Of a DNA stretch of 64,000 bases, positions 46,801 through 55,400 are shown in pieces. The position numbers were made by a program, and so were the translations under genes. Position 1 is the stretch's first letter; each line of letters opens with the position of its first letter. The stretch comes from Triplophysa rosa (taxonomy: Eukaryota; Chordata; Actinopteri; Cypriniformes; Nemacheilidae): positions 6,363,556 to 6,427,555 of the forward strand of contig NC_079913.1 in NCBI RefSeq assembly GCF_024868665.1. Reading direction: 5' to 3'. The notes beneath the pieces are model-generated. The model did not search any database, had not been told where the DNA came from, and saw only the letters and a program-made list of their open reading frames with translations.

Positions 46801-46982
46801 CTATGGGGACCACGAGTGGGGAGGTGAGCATCCTGGAGCTCAGCCATAAGAAGATGCTGAAGAAACGAAACAAGAAGATCCTAGACAATTGGATGACAAT
46901 TCAAGAGCTAATGAGCCATGGGGCACGAGCACCTGAGGGTACCAAAGTGCACAATGCCTTCCTCTCGGTCACCACCGTTTAG
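22814..46982 (+). CDS. pdzrn4: pdzrn4, short (RING-less) isoform, complete coding span of 8 exons
   Basis: Joining 22814-22882, 38255-38502, 39367-39469, 41939-42037, 43215-43277, 44881-44982, 45188-45304 and 45387-46982 gives one open frame of 798 residues; all junctions are GT-AG and all phases agree. Residues 24-53 are the C-terminal half of PDZ1, 73-75 a TQT motif, about 142-225 a complete PDZ domain (carboxylate loop LGLTL at 153-157), about 394-422 a charged coiled coil, about 490-610 a Ser/Thr/Pro-rich linker, 653-798 the conserved C-terminal domain shared by PDZRN3, PDZRN4 and LNX3-type proteins, ending SVTTV, a class I PDZ ligand. The start (MGCNLCTLQKREEHYKLLYE) and the PVPDICPFLLSDSCHS segment fit PDZRN4 better than PDZRN3 as I remember both. 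The long family form adds an N-terminal RING, a zinc finger and the first half of PDZ1; none is visible here, so this product is probably a scaffold without E3 activity. The gene is mainly neural in vertebrates (family knowledge). Confidence 0.93.
22883..25496. other. pdzrn4 intron 1, first part; nothing identified
   Basis: Intron 1 of the short transcript runs 22883-38254. This first part has no recognised repeat or exon. CT-rich runs occur near 24296-24312 and 24617-24652. Open frames have no family resemblance. Confidence 0.5.
25497..25625. repeat. 'Gggttg' TIR repeat, copy 3
   Basis: actctaaaaaatgctgggtt, cgtggttgggtcaaaaaggg, gcccaacccagtgttaaat and ccagcaatgggttcaaaata follow the pattern of the copies at 14838 and 15090. 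Located in pdzrn4 intron 1. Confidence 0.6.
25626..26862. other. Intron 1 sequence; nothing identified
   Basis: No exon or repeat could be supported. The overlapping minus frames at 26029-26480 carry no recognisable domain. Confidence 0.4.
26863..27020 (+). repeat. tRNA-derived SINE, degraded head
   Basis: tgttcctatagggcaactgc and gttggtttaattcccaggga correspond to the A-box and B-box region of the SINE at 3414. The tail tgaatgcactggaagtcact followed by tggataaaagcttctacc matches the same family tail. Both promoter boxes are mutated. Confidence 0.65.
27364..27430. repeat. (TG)n microsatellite
   Basis: About 67 bp of TG repeats interrupted by three GC steps. Open frames across it are simple-repeat artefacts. 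Confidence 0.95.
27431..27985. other. Intron 1 sequence; nothing identified
   Basis: AT-rich and unassigned; no coding or repeat signature was seen. Confidence 0.4.
27986..28172 (+). repeat. tRNA-derived SINE, second family
   Basis: atagccatgtggttagcacg resembles a tRNA-like head with A box, gagtaagactcccgtctcaa sits at the B-box position, and the body ctatctctgcccagcgcttt then cctgtcagctctttactgtc, ctgtcctgataaaag and aacgcccctgaaaat matches a cyprinid SINE known to me by sight. The 74-codon frame here is not a gene. Confidence 0.6.
28427..28651. mobile_element. MITE-like element with 'ggccctgtttcacagac' ends
   Basis: The left end ggccctgtttcacagacacg and the right end cttgtctgtgaaaccgggcc are inverted copies. 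Internal tgccttagaagaatac, ggtgtgcatcttgagacaa and gatatattttaagatat match a common cyprinid element. A possible target duplication, TAATCTTTTA (28417-28426) and TAATCTCTTA (28652-28661), flanks it with one mismatch. Confidence 0.7.
28662..30329. other. Intron 1 sequence; nothing identified
   Basis: No exon or repeat was supported. Open frames of 60-80 codons lack any recognised motif. Confidence 0.4.
30330..30585. mobile_element. Foldback MITE, diverged
   Basis: aaagggataagttaactcg, atcatttattcaccctcatg, gaacacaaaagaagatattt then, inverted, cttcaaaatatcttctttt, gttctgcagaagaaagtcat and caggtttgaaatgac show the complete foldback order. Both termini are eroded. Confidence 0.7.
30586..31457. 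other. Intron 1 sequence; nothing identified
   Basis: Unassigned. The 31057-31314 minus frame is open but has no recognisable domain. Confidence 0.4.
31458..31545 (-). repeat. tRNA-derived SINE fragment
   Basis: On the minus strand CTGTAGCTCAGCAGCATTGT, CTAACAACTGTAAGGACATG and GGTTTGATTCTTACTGATTG carry the A-box/B-box layout of the SINE at 3414. The tail ends near TGCCAAATGCA. Confidence 0.65.
31546..34733. other. Intron 1 sequence; nothing firm
   Basis: No exon was recognised. A stretch at 33160-33200 (gatttgaacccaggacc) looks like the T-arm region of a tRNA-derived repeat on the minus strand but is too short to assign. Confidence 0.4.
34734..34944. repeat. (CT)n microsatellite with one ambiguous base
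   Basis: About 210 bp of nearly pure CT, with an N at 34825 and a few interruptions (GC, TA) on the right. The N suggests that the read or assembly could not resolve the tract, so its real length is uncertain. The 119-codon frame across it is an artefact. Confidence 0.97.
34945..36351. other. Intron 1 sequence; nothing identified
   Basis: A short (AT) run lies at 35347-35358. The phrase cttatctcacatg occurs twice (about 35525 and 35587). The 131-codon minus frame at 35587-35982 has no recognisable family. Confidence 0.4.
36352..36606. mobile_element. Foldback MITE, diverged
   Basis: tttaaagacgtagtttatcc, ttgcaaacctgtatgacttt, cgaacacaaaaaaatatatt and, inverted, ctcaaaatatctccttttgt with ggtgaatgaatgggtgaac reproduce the foldback family order. 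Both ends are mutated. Confidence 0.65.
36607..37229. other. Intron 1 sequence; nothing identified
   Basis: Unassigned; the two overlapping opposite-strand frames at 36781-37037 show no known motif. Confidence 0.4.
37230..37352 (-). repeat. tRNA-derived SINE
   Basis: On the minus strand TTGTAGCTCAATTTGCATTA, AGAGCGCAACGAATATGGGT and TTGATCCCCAGGGAACAAAC give an A-box/B-box head. Left of it attcagagagacttcagac is the reverse of the family tail. Same family as the copy at 26863. Confidence 0.65.
37353..38254. other. End of pdzrn4 intron 1
   Basis: No repeat was assigned. The last 30 nt form a T-rich tract and ttttttag acceptor. If a long RING-containing transcript exists it should splice to this same acceptor. 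Confidence 0.5.
38255..38502 (+). CDS. pdzrn4: pdzrn4 coding exon 2 (second half of PDZ1, TQT segment)
   Basis: The acceptor has a T-rich tract ending ttttttag and the donor is AG|gtacat; the exon is 248 nt, entered in phase 0 and left in phase 2. It encodes residues 24-105. VNGRDFSKPGHDGAVEAMQK plus DPIVVQVLRR is the end of a PDZ domain (strand D, helix B and the last strand) whose first half must come from long-form exons outside the window. A conserved TQTDITFEHIMALAKM segment follows, then a proline-rich stretch PSTPPVPDICPFLLSD. Compared with mammalian PDZRN4 (from memory) two residues are missing just before DPIVV. Confidence 0.93.
38503..39366. other. pdzrn4 intron 2
   Basis: 864 nt between gtacat and ccccag. 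No repeat or extra exon was recognised. Confidence 0.7.
39367..39469 (+). CDS. pdzrn4: pdzrn4 coding exon 3
   Basis: This 103-nt exon follows ttccccag and ends GAG|gtgagt. Its first C completes the Ser codon split after exon 2, giving SCHSIQTVDHEYFDCPEY and then an acidic stretch ending FECE. It is the linker between the two PDZ modules, rich in Asp, Glu and Tyr, and leaves in phase 0. No catalytic or metal-binding motif is visible. A foldback-element terminus lies 136 nt downstream in the next intron. Confidence 0.9.
39605..39645. repeat. Foldback MITE terminus
   Basis: ttaaagggatagttcaccc followed by aaaactgaaaattctgtg is an almost consensus terminus of the foldback family, 136 nt after exon 3. 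The remainder is absent. Confidence 0.65.
40098..40200. repeat. Dispersed teleost repeat ('gtcaagtcaattcaaaatttat')
   Basis: agtcaagtcaattcaaaatt, taaagcacattttaaaacaa and gcgccaaagtgctgtacaac follow a very common teleost repeat consensus (tcaattttatttatatagcacatttaaaacaac...caaagtgctgtacaa) remembered from other genomes. The class is not assigned. Confidence 0.6.
40482..40712. mobile_element. Foldback MITE, strongly diverged
   Basis: ttaaagacacagttcacctg, tcattgtttgcttgcacact, ccatacaatttcccatacaa and, at the right, gtatggaatgacttgaaggt with tgagtaaataatgacaga keep the order of the foldback family. The terminal right arm is lost. Confidence 0.55.
41939..42037 (+). CDS. pdzrn4: pdzrn4 coding exon 4 (start of PDZ2)
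   Basis: The exon runs from tgttacag| to CAG|gtgggt, 99 nt and 33 codons in phase 0. It encodes EVELCRMNSQEKLGLTLCYR and TDEDEDAAIFVGQ. KLGLTL is the carboxylate-binding loop (GLGF equivalent) and second strand of the second PDZ domain; the acidic TDEDED is the loop before strand C. The splice after strand C falls where the human gene also changes exon as far as the protein alignment from memory suggests. Confidence 0.93.
42038..43214. other. pdzrn4 intron 4
   Basis: 1177 nt; no repeat or additional exon was recognised. The acceptor is gttaatag with a T-rich tract. Confidence 0.7.
43215..43277 (+). CDS. pdzrn4: pdzrn4 coding exon 5 (PDZ2 core)
   Basis: This is a 63-nt exon, phase 0 on both sides, between gttaatag| and CAG|gtgtgg. 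It encodes VEPNSLAARDGRIREGDRIL plus Q, the helix A to strand D part of the PDZ domain; the DGRIREGDRIL motif is diagnostic of PDZ domains. Because it is a multiple of three, skipping would keep frame but destroy the PDZ fold. The donor (gtgtgg) is weaker than the others. Confidence 0.92.
43278..44880. other. pdzrn4 intron 5
   Basis: 1603 nt. The first part (43435-43775) is a dispersed repeat. The rest is unassigned. Confidence 0.65.
43435..43775. repeat. Dispersed cyprinid repeat ('ggtgacgtcacggac')
   Basis: tttagtgtccactatagact, aattaaggtcgtggccactt, cggctccgcccactttaggc and ataggtgacgtcacggacta with ttatgcagtctatgg match a high-copy cyprinid repeat known by sight. The CRE-like TGACGTCA at 43732-43739 comes from the repeat. 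Confidence 0.55.
44881..44982 (+). CDS. pdzrn4: pdzrn4 coding exon 6 (end of PDZ2)
   Basis: A 102-nt phase-0 exon between ttcttccag| and CAG|gtgggt. It encodes INGHDVQDKEEAVALLSNEN then SRSIVLLVTRPEGQ, which is helix B and the closing strand of PDZ2. In my alignment the first helix-B residue is Lys, not the His that defines class I PDZ domains, so ligand choice should be atypical (inference). Confidence 0.93.
44983..45187. other. pdzrn4 intron 6
   Basis: 205 nt, GT-AG, no repeat. A T-rich tract precedes tttctaag. Confidence 0.8.
45188..45304 (+). CDS. pdzrn4: pdzrn4 coding exon 7
   Basis: A 117-nt phase-0 exon between tttctaag| and CAG|gtatga, encoding MDGSWLDEDHHDFLEELKME through SRMKQ. 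It matches the WLEDERNEFLEELNLEMLEE segment of mammalian PDZRN4 remembered from the family. It is acidic at the start and Lys-rich at the end, predicted helical. The introns on either side are short (205 and 82 nt). Confidence 0.92.
45387..46982 (+). CDS. pdzrn4: pdzrn4 terminal coding exon 8
   Basis: Starting after tttcttacag| and open to TAG at 46980-46982, this exon encodes residues 268-798. It holds an [18 protein letters not shown] segment, [16 protein letters not shown], a coiled coil with [36 protein letters not shown], a Ser/Thr/Pro-rich linker with a tandem SPYN, [12 protein letters not shown], and the conserved C-terminal block from [17 protein letters not shown] through [20 protein letters not shown] to [20 protein letters not shown] and SVTTV. 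One large 3' exon for the second half of the protein is typical of the family. The linker (about 490-610) has little in common with what I remember of mammals; the blocks on both sides are well conserved. Antisense frames here are shadows. Confidence 0.95.
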   Translation, partial: [531 protein letters not shown]

Positions 46983-47755
46983 AGACTGTGGTCTCGCTTT
47001 TATGTACTTGCCTCGTTCCAAGGGGCCATTTTCTAAAGGTTAAGATGCAGATATTTTTCATGCTCTGTCAGAAGACTCGTTTCAACCCAACTGGGTGTCA
47101 TCTCAAGAAATGTGAATGTTCAAACTCTCTTTTGATATCTTGACTCTACCGTTCCAGACCTCGCTGTGATTTCGTACTAGAATGTATAAAAGACTGTTTT
47201 AATAGGATTTTACACTCTACATTGTGTCTTAATGTAGTGTTTCTGTCCATGCATTTGTATTTTATAAAGTTTTCATTGGATATAAACTGTACTTGAATGT
47301 ATGATGTCGGCATTTGCTGCCATTCCATCTTTTAACTATGTAAATATTCTCTAAAGGCCCTCATTTCAGCGACAGGTTTACACGTTTGGCATAATGCAAA
47401 ATGTGACCATTTTAATGGTATTGTATACAATGCATACGATTTTTGTATGGCTCCGAAACTAATGAATATTATTTATATTTTTGAGTCGTAAATTATGTAG
47501 CCTTTGTTTCATCTTTATAATGCCAAATGAACCAGTCTGTATCTCAGTCAACCGAAAAACATGGAGTTTATATCTAATTCCTCTCATTGTGCCTTGTAGG
47601 AGGCTCATTTTTCTACCACAGGTTATGACGAGACACCCTGAGTTATCTTGTCACGTTTTTGGTCTCTTTTCGATGTAAATGACAACTTTGTAGCCAAGTC
47701 TACGTGTTGTGTGCTACATGAGCAAAAAGGATAATAAATTATTGTTACATAACTC
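46983..47755 (+). other. pdzrn4: pdzrn4 3' untranslated region (presumed)
   Basis: AT-rich sequence after the stop codon with no open frame of note. The first clear AATAAA is at 47733-47738, so cleavage would fall at roughly 47750-47765 and the UTR would be about 770 nt. Several ATTTA/TTTAT stretches (for example 47465-47480) could affect stability. The end point is inferred. Confidence 0.55.
47733..47738 (+). terminator. Candidate poly(A) signal AATAAA of pdzrn4
   Basis: A canonical hexamer in the context AGGATAATAAATT, about 750 nt downstream of the pdzrn4 stop. A T/G-rich stretch (tgttcaacattttgttcttc, about 47759-47778) follows at a plausible downstream-element distance. No earlier AATAAA was seen in the UTR, although variant signals were not excluded. 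Confidence 0.55.
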
Positions 47756-47759
47756 AAAT

Positions 47760-49221
47760 GTTCAACATTTTGTTCTTCATTCTTAAATAATGCTTTGCAG
47801 ATTTCTATTTGCTCTGTTAGGTCAGCATGCAGAGATGTTTGTCACAGGGGGATTTGATTGATTTGCTTTTCTTGATTGACTTCTTGAACCAATTAAGCTG
47901 AAGATCAGAAACCGCTTTGGTCAGATAAACAGCGATTACATCATTAGAGTCAGACAGCTTTGGCATTTGTCAGATTCGCATCGTGCACAGATACCACACC
48001 TGTCACAATTACACTGACATCCTGTCAGATAGTAACATTAATATCGGATCTGTTAGAATATGAGTGTATAGTTGTGGAAGGAGTATTTCGATGATAACGT
48101 CTCTCTTGGTAATAACACTGGAAACTTGAAAGCAAAGAAGATGGCTATTGTCCTACCACTGTCAAATCTTCAAACACACAATCTTAATCATTATTTTTGT
48201 TTTGTTTTACAGTAAAATTTCAGAATGTGGTTATCCAGATGAATGTATTTGTAAAGCGTATTGCTTAAGACATTAAGAGAAAATTCGCCTTACATTGTTT
48301 GTTCTTGTGGCAAATTGTGCATTTTAATTTTTGGCATTAATCTAACTAAATTCAGTCATGTTTCTGCTTAAGGAAGGAAACAAGGAAAATTTGCCCCTGG
48401 ATTAATATTCTACGGGAAACGTCTTAAAATATTTTTTTGGTTTATAAAAATTAGATCTTTTTGTAACAAAATGCTTCGAAAATTTAGGTTAATAACAGAA
48501 AATGTTAATCTCATGCATTATTTTATGCATAGTCTTTTGAGTATTTCAATGAATAAGAATAAAAACGGTATTTTGATCTTAGTTGGGTAAAATGTGCCGA
48601 TTATAAATAGAGGTATTGTCCGCAATGGATAAAAGCTTTGCGTGCGTGCATGAGAGATGGAGAGGTTGGAGGCTGTTTGAAGTCTAATGTTTTTCATCTT
48701 TGGTATGAATGTGTGCTGAATGTAAAGACCTGTCTGCTTCTGTTTCAAAGTGATAACACTGCTGCCATCTCATACACCGTTGCTGTTAGCCGATGCTTGC
48801 TTTGGGTCGCTTAAACACCAGTGTCGACCCACAATTCCCTTTTAAATACCCTCAATGTACCGTAATTACCCTTTACATCTGGAAAAGTTTGGGTTTGTTG
48901 TATACCTGTAAATTATCTGACATGTCAAGGTCACCTCAGGTAATTTTTCATTATTCTCTTGTTTTTTCTGTAATGGCTTTTTGTGCCTTTTCATTTTGTT
49001 GTTTTCTGGAATACCTGGTATGTTAATTGATACAAGGCATATCATTTCGGTATCTATAATTAATGGATGCAAACGTTTGTGTTAATTCCATGTCAACCCA
49101 GAATATTTAAAGCATGTGGGAGTGTTTAGATCAATTTTCAAATCATCTTCAATCTTCTCAATAATTAGTGTCTTTGCATCTTTCCATTTTTTAAACTTCG
49201 GCCTAAGCTAACCATGATATT
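47760..49221. other. Intergenic sequence, nothing identified
   Basis: AT-rich sequence after the pdzrn4 3' end. No exon or repeat was recognised. Confidence 0.4.
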
Positions 49222-49492
49222 TTAAAGGGGTAGTTCACCCCAAAATGAAAATTCTGTCATCATTTAGCCTCTTGTCATTTCAAATCTCATTTCTTCTGCA
49301 GAACAAACAAGAATGGATTTTTAAGAAAGTTTGTATTGTATTGTATTGTATGGACACAAAACCAATGCGAGTGAATGGGTGCCGTTGCTGTTCGGTTACC
49401 AACATTCTTCAAAATATCTTCTTTTGTGTTCTGCAGAAGAAAGTCATTCAGGTTTGAAATGGCAAGAGGGTGAGCTAATGATGACAGAGTTT
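49222..49492. mobile_element. Foldback MITE with a (TGTAT)n insertion
   Basis: ttaaaggggtagttcacccc, aaaatgaaaattctgtcatc, then inverted cttcaaaatatcttcttttg, cattcaggtttgaaatggc and gtgagctaatgatgacagag give the complete order. A short pentamer run (tgtattgtattgtattgtat, 49331-49350) interrupts the middle. Confidence 0.75.
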
Positions 49493-52180
49493 TATAGAAA
49501 CAAGAAATAGCTTCTGTCTTGCGTTATGGAGTCGACGTCAAGGGAAATTCTCTTAGACTGCATGTGGTGAAAGGATTCTGTATTATGTATGTGTACCAGT
49601 CGTTTACCTCCTTAGCGCTCTTATACATTCATTTATTCATAAATGCTCATTATGACTGACAGAGCCGAGATGTGTGAAACAGGAGCAGGAATATCAAAGA
49701 GAGTATCTATCTCTCTTTCTCTTCTCAGTTGCCTTACTACAAATTATAATGAAGACCACTGCTGTCAGTCTCTGATGTTCACACATCACCTGGCAGAAGA
49801 ACCTTATCTGCTTCAAGGGCTGCTTTTCCTTATTAATGTGCTAACTTTTTTATTGCATGTCTCCACATTACTGCCTGCTAAGTGCTTGCTTTGTAAATTA
49901 ATTGTAACATGAAAAGCATAAATTCACTAAGCATCATTTTCTTAATGAGTATTTTGTCCTGTATTCATAAATATCAAAACATTGTTTAAGTGACAAAAAA
50001 GGTTTTGACATTAAGAGTTATTGTTTTCAATAAATGCTGTTTACATATTTTTGGCAATTGTGTTTATAGATGAAATCTATTGTTTATAAATATCTCTTAC
50101 TTTTTGATAGCCAACATATTCCCTTTTTACTCTGGACGGCCCTGGCGTGTCCCTGTGTTACAACAATTCACAAAATCTGTTTCAGCTGAAGAAATGAAAG
50201 GAAGACTTTGGTTCTCAATTGGTTCTCAATTTGTCCATTTTGGAGCTTGACCCCTTCTGGTTGCTTGAAACAAGTCACGTTTGAAACGACTCAATGGTGA
50301 GTCAAGGTTTCATTTTTGGGGTGAGGTACGTTTTTAATGAATCCAGGTGTGCTGCAATGAAAGTTATATATCTTTGTCTTCATTAAAAAGATTGCACAGA
50401 TGGGACACAATTGGGCTAATCTCACAGGACTAAAGATTTGTCTCACACATCTTTCTGAATGCTGTGTGCTCTTTTCTTTGGGGGTGTACAGTGTCACTTT
50501 TCTCTTGAGTTCTTCTGTACGTCCGCTGAACTCCACAGGGTTTGCTCAGAGAAAAGGAGCACGACATTTCTCCGTCGTGCTTTTTGAAGCTTTGGTTCTC
50601 TGACTCAGTTGCGAGAGATGATAGGAACAGAAATGATGGGGGTGAATTCAGAAACAAGGGCGGCTGAACTTCGAAGGGAAAAGAACAGAGAATTGTCAGG
50701 GTGGGAGGAGAACAGCCCGTCTGCTCTGTCTTTCGGCTTTGATGATGGACACGCTGCGCTCCGTGAACGTTCTGCTGCTTTTCTTAACAAACTGTCAGAA
50801 ACACAACACAGCATGTGTGAGGTTTGTAAGACTCTTATACTAGACATAGAGGTGAATGTTAAATTGGGCTGAATTCTTTTATTTTCGCATTGTGCAAGTT
50901 GGAACCACGACACAAGTCTATAATACTTATCCTATTTGCATTCCTGTCAATGGTTGTTGCTTGCTTTGCCCCGAGGCCTGTGCGATTTAAAAGCTGTCAC
51001 TGTGTGTTCAGTCAAATATACGAAGGTTCAAATCATGCAACATTTGCCATTTGCCTCTTCATTTTGTGATAATAAAAATGGCAACAATCGTTCCACTTTA
51101 CTGTGCACTCAAAAAATAAAATAAAATCCCTGTGGCAGCCTTGCAGAAACTCAAATCATAAGGCACAATCCTGGCACGGACAGGAAACAACGTGTGGCAT
51201 AATTAGAAGCTTACACTTCGACATCAGCGCCCATGTTGAGATTCATTGAACAATGGGAGTTAATCCCACACCGAGCATCTGTTTTTTGCATGGAGATTGA
51301 GTCGGAGCAAGTTCAGTCAGAAACCAAAGCAACACCCCTCCAAACAGCAAATCTGACCCGGCAGACAGCATTATGGATTTATGTTTAAGACTCGTGAAAA
51401 ATAACACTTGTTCTGAGACTCTCTGAGAACAAAAGGAATAATTTTCTGCAGAGATGGAAGAATAATAGTGTAAAGAAGCTAGAGAGATAGGACGTCTGAG
51501 CCCGTTGTAAATCTTGGCATGTTTGGTGACTAGGGGATGTGCAGCACTGATAAATAACATGATTTAGGAAGATTTTAAGGTGAAAGATGCGTTTTGTGTT
51601 TCTCGTATCACGCCACAGTCTGTCTTATAGTACTTTCAATATAAATCTATATTTGATGTGCTTTTATTTACTTGGGAAGTAACCATGTATCAAGCGGGAA
51701 AATTTATCACTGAAAAATCCCTTCAGGATGATACAAGACCTGACAGCTCTGCAGGGTTTATTTTGTGATAATGACTGGCTCGCAGTTCATTATGTACAAA
51801 GGGAAAGTGTGAATTTCAGATGCTGTGACTGGTCAGCATTTTGTTTTTCTTATTATTCAAACTTGCATAATCACATTTTTGTGGTTTATGTCATCTAAAT
51901 AGCTCTACGGTATGACAGGATTTTCCCCAAAAGTATTTCATATTTGCCCTGTAGTCTCTCAATTAATATGAGGTCATAAAAGCAGCATGTCTGACAATTA
52001 TAAAACAAATATTGTTTAAACACACCCTGCTGGTACTGTTTGAAGTGTTGTCAAATACATTTATGTGATTTATGACAAATGTGACATAACTATGTTGCCT
52101 CTAGACCACTACGCTTTCTGTTGCACAAAAAGGCTCTTTGTTTGATTTTTTTATAATATTAAAAGGTAAACAAGGTTCTT
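49493..52180. other. Intergenic sequence; only a tiny repeat trace
   Basis: At 50308-50336 ttcatttttggggtgagg is a small foldback terminus. The 87-codon frame at 50609-50872 and its antisense partner have no recognisable domain. Confidence 0.4.
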
Positions 52181-52482
52181 TTAAAGGGATAGTTCACCCC
52201 AAAATGAAAATTCTGCCATTTCCTTACCCTTAAGTTGTTTCAAACCTTGATAAGGTTTGTTGTTCTGCTCAATAGAAAAAAGATATTTGGAAGAATCATT
52301 GTAATCAAACCGTTCTGGGCACTATTGAATACTATAGGCCTATGGTTGGGAAAAATCACCATGGTAGTCAATGGTGCCCCAGAACTGTTTAGTTTCCCAC
52401 ATTTAAAAAATATCTTCTTTTGTGTTCAACAGAACAAAGACATTTCTTAAGAAATCCTTTTTGTGTGAACTATTCCTTTAAG
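52181..52482. mobile_element. Foldback MITE, full length
   Basis: ttaaagggatagttcacccc at the left and ttttgtgtgaactattcctt at the right are inverted ends. Internal agatatttggaagaatcatt pairs with aaaaaatatcttcttttgtg and caccatggtagtcaatggtg is the family centre. No transposase. Confidence 0.78.
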
Positions 52483-55400
52483 AACCTAAAAGGTTGTATA
52501 AAATAAAACTCTTTACACCTAGCAGTGCATTTTGAAGTCCATATTGCCGAGCGGTTGGATCTCAGCAGGTACACACACTTCCAATCAACCCCCGCAACAC
52601 TCATTGGTTTGTTAAGGTGCAGTTTTTAGGCAAGTTTTGGCAGGGAAAACGTGAGAGCTTGATAATAATTAGTTGAGCCGACAGCAGTTTAGTCTCACAC
52701 ACACAGTTTTTTTTCAGTCATAAACCATTTCTATGTAAAAATCATGATAATGCAATGTTTAGTTCTAATTTTGTTTTATTTAAAGCTGAATTTCAAGCAA
52801 TTATCCTCCAAGTGGAAATGTGGTTTCCTTTTTAAAGCTTTTAATTCATCTCTCTCTCTTTACAGAGGATATGTAGCTAAAAGCCTTTGTTTTCTCTGGA
52901 GCTGTAATGATCCAGCACAGGTGAAAAGTTTTCTAGTTACACCTCATCGATCCTTTTCTCAATGCTGTTCCCTTGAAAACCTCAGCCAAAGTATATGTTT
53001 AGTGAATGTGTACTCTGCTTTCACTGATGTGATATTAATTCTTTGCTCATTATTATGCAAGCAGCTTCTGTGACCTCATATTGGAGAGATTTGGGAATGT
53101 TTGCAGAACTGTTTAAAATAAAACAGTACATATACAAATGTCAATAAATGTACAGATATGTAAAAGAAATGGTGGTGTAGAAGTTAAGAGGTGCACTTTT
53201 ATTTATACATTCACATTTTCTAATCAAAATATTGATTTAAAATACTCCATGCATCATCCAAGCATTTTCAGAATACATATAATTTTTTGCTTTTTCTTTA
53301 AAAACTTGCATTCTTTAGAGTGGTGCACATTGTTCATTTTGCTTAATATTCTGAGTGCAGAATCTTATAAACGTGAAATGGCCCGTGCCAATCGGCCATA
53401 TGGTTTCCTTTCTTCTCCAATTCCAACACTCCTTTGTAAGTGTTTTTGGTTAAGTGAGACTAATTTTATAAACATGAATCTGGTTGATCTTGTGCACTTA
53501 AAAAAAAAAAAACTCCCTATGGAGGTGCGAGGTCTGACAGCCGACTGTTCCGAGGGGCACAGATGGTGCTACTCTTACAGAAATCCTTTTGAAATACCTT
53601 TGAAGCCGTGGAAAAATGAAAATAAATTAAGAAACACACTCAAGAAGATTGAAATGGCACATTCAGACTTTACGTGAAACAGAATTCCCGTTCCTGGAGT
53701 TTCATTGCAGACACCTGATGTTAGTGGGTTAGTGATTTATTTCAAACCAGTGCACTGCATTGCCATTGGAATCAACATATCAGCCAATCAAGCGTATGCT
53801 TAGTAAATTTAGAGAAGACATGGCACCAAAACAACATCATTCTTCTGGACACAAAGAGGAATTTAATTGAAATATGGCACTTTTTTCTACAATGAATAAA
53901 GTGTTAAAGCTCTCTAAAGTGCACAAACTGCAATATATATATAATGCAAGAGTCAGACATGCTCTTCTGTGATCAATAAAAGATTCATTTCAGGAGAGAA
54001 CGCGAGTGTGTATGTGAACAACCGGCCACTTTGTGTGCAAGCTAATCAGATCAGCAGACAGCAAGATAAACAGCCCTACATGCAGATATTGATTTAGCTA
54101 ATTAAACTCAATAAAAGTGTTTGTGATTGGAATCATAACCAAAGTCAGTTGATCCAAGAAGATCCACAAATGACACTTTTGCATTTGCGCATCCAACGTA
54201 TCGAACGCTCTCTGGCGCCAAATAAGTCCCCATAATTTCGGCTCCAGACTCAAACGTTGTGTACTTTACATTAAAGCCACTTAAGACTAAAGCGCTAAGT
54301 GGCACATGAAAAATAGTTTTGGTGACTCAAACAAAATCACATTAAAGCAGTAATCTGAAGGTGTGTGGCATACGTTATAGGTATTTCTTCGGTGAAAGAG
54401 CGTGTGACCATTCTCTTCGTGACAGGGAACACAAATATATTTTTTTAATGCAACAAACTAACAAAGCACAAATTAAAACAATACAATTAAATAGAAATAG
54501 AAAAAATCATTTTGATTTATGACCATGCAGGGTTGGTGCACATTTTGGCTACCTGCTCTTGGGCTTTGACCAGTCATGTGACTACCTTTGATTTCTCAAT
54601 TGATTATACCTGAAACTTGTAGAGTGTTTGCTCTTCCGTCATGAGAGCACAGGAGAAAGAAACGATCTACACAGCAACCTGTTTGAGAAATGAGTTTGTT
54701 CCTTAGTGGTCTGATGCAAGGTGGGTAGATTCAATGCCTATTTTATTAATGCATGCAAGCAGTGATTAGTTGTTTAACATGATCATGTTTCACAAACTCG
54801 GGTAGGCAGATATAAGAAAATATAAGTCTAGTTGAATTATAAAGTTCAGGTGAATATGTGATTATATTGCCTTCCTCTCTGTGCTCTTGTGGAGTTTGTT
54901 TCCGCTTTTATTGCCTATGCAATGGCAGTACTGTTCCTTAAAGCAAAAGTCCTTTCAGGGCGAGGTGTTCAAAATAATTCAGGTTTTTGCGTCGGAATGA
55001 AGTCTGGGCTTTCTTTGACCTCAATACACCGAGCGTGTGCTTCTAAGAACCAGTCAGCTTTCTGTGAGTGTTGCTCATAACCAGAATGGGAGCAATTATT
55101 CGTGAAAATGTGCTGCAGAAGCAAAACCGGCAAAAATAGAAAGACCTAGATAGAGAGAAGCGAAAAATCTACTGTGTATGTGTGGATGCGTGATTCTGTC
55201 GAGGAAAATTCTTACGGGGCTCTCTTGAATTGGTATGCATATCAATTGTAACCTTTGTCAATATTTAATGCTCTTAAGTGTGTGACTTAAGTATGTGACA
55301 GTGATGTATTGCATTCAGACAAGGGTCTTTCCACGCTGTGCGTGTAACATTAATACCTGCCGTTTTAAAACTAGATCTTAATGACTTTAAATATTTATAC

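Noticed and set aside
45396..46888. Antisense frames of up to 153 codons across pdzrn4 exon 8
   Set aside because: They are shadows of the strongly coding + strand frame, which has clear family homology.
52540..52575. tRNA Ser/Leu-like 'gccgagcggttggat' sequence
   Set aside because: Only the D-arm region matches; no T-arm or acceptor stem follows.
53138..53677. 179-codon open frame on the + strand in the intergenic region
   Set aside because: No domain or motif, AT-driven composition, a poly-Lys run from a poly-A stretch, and no splice or promoter support. Long frames arise by chance in AT-poor-in-stop patches.
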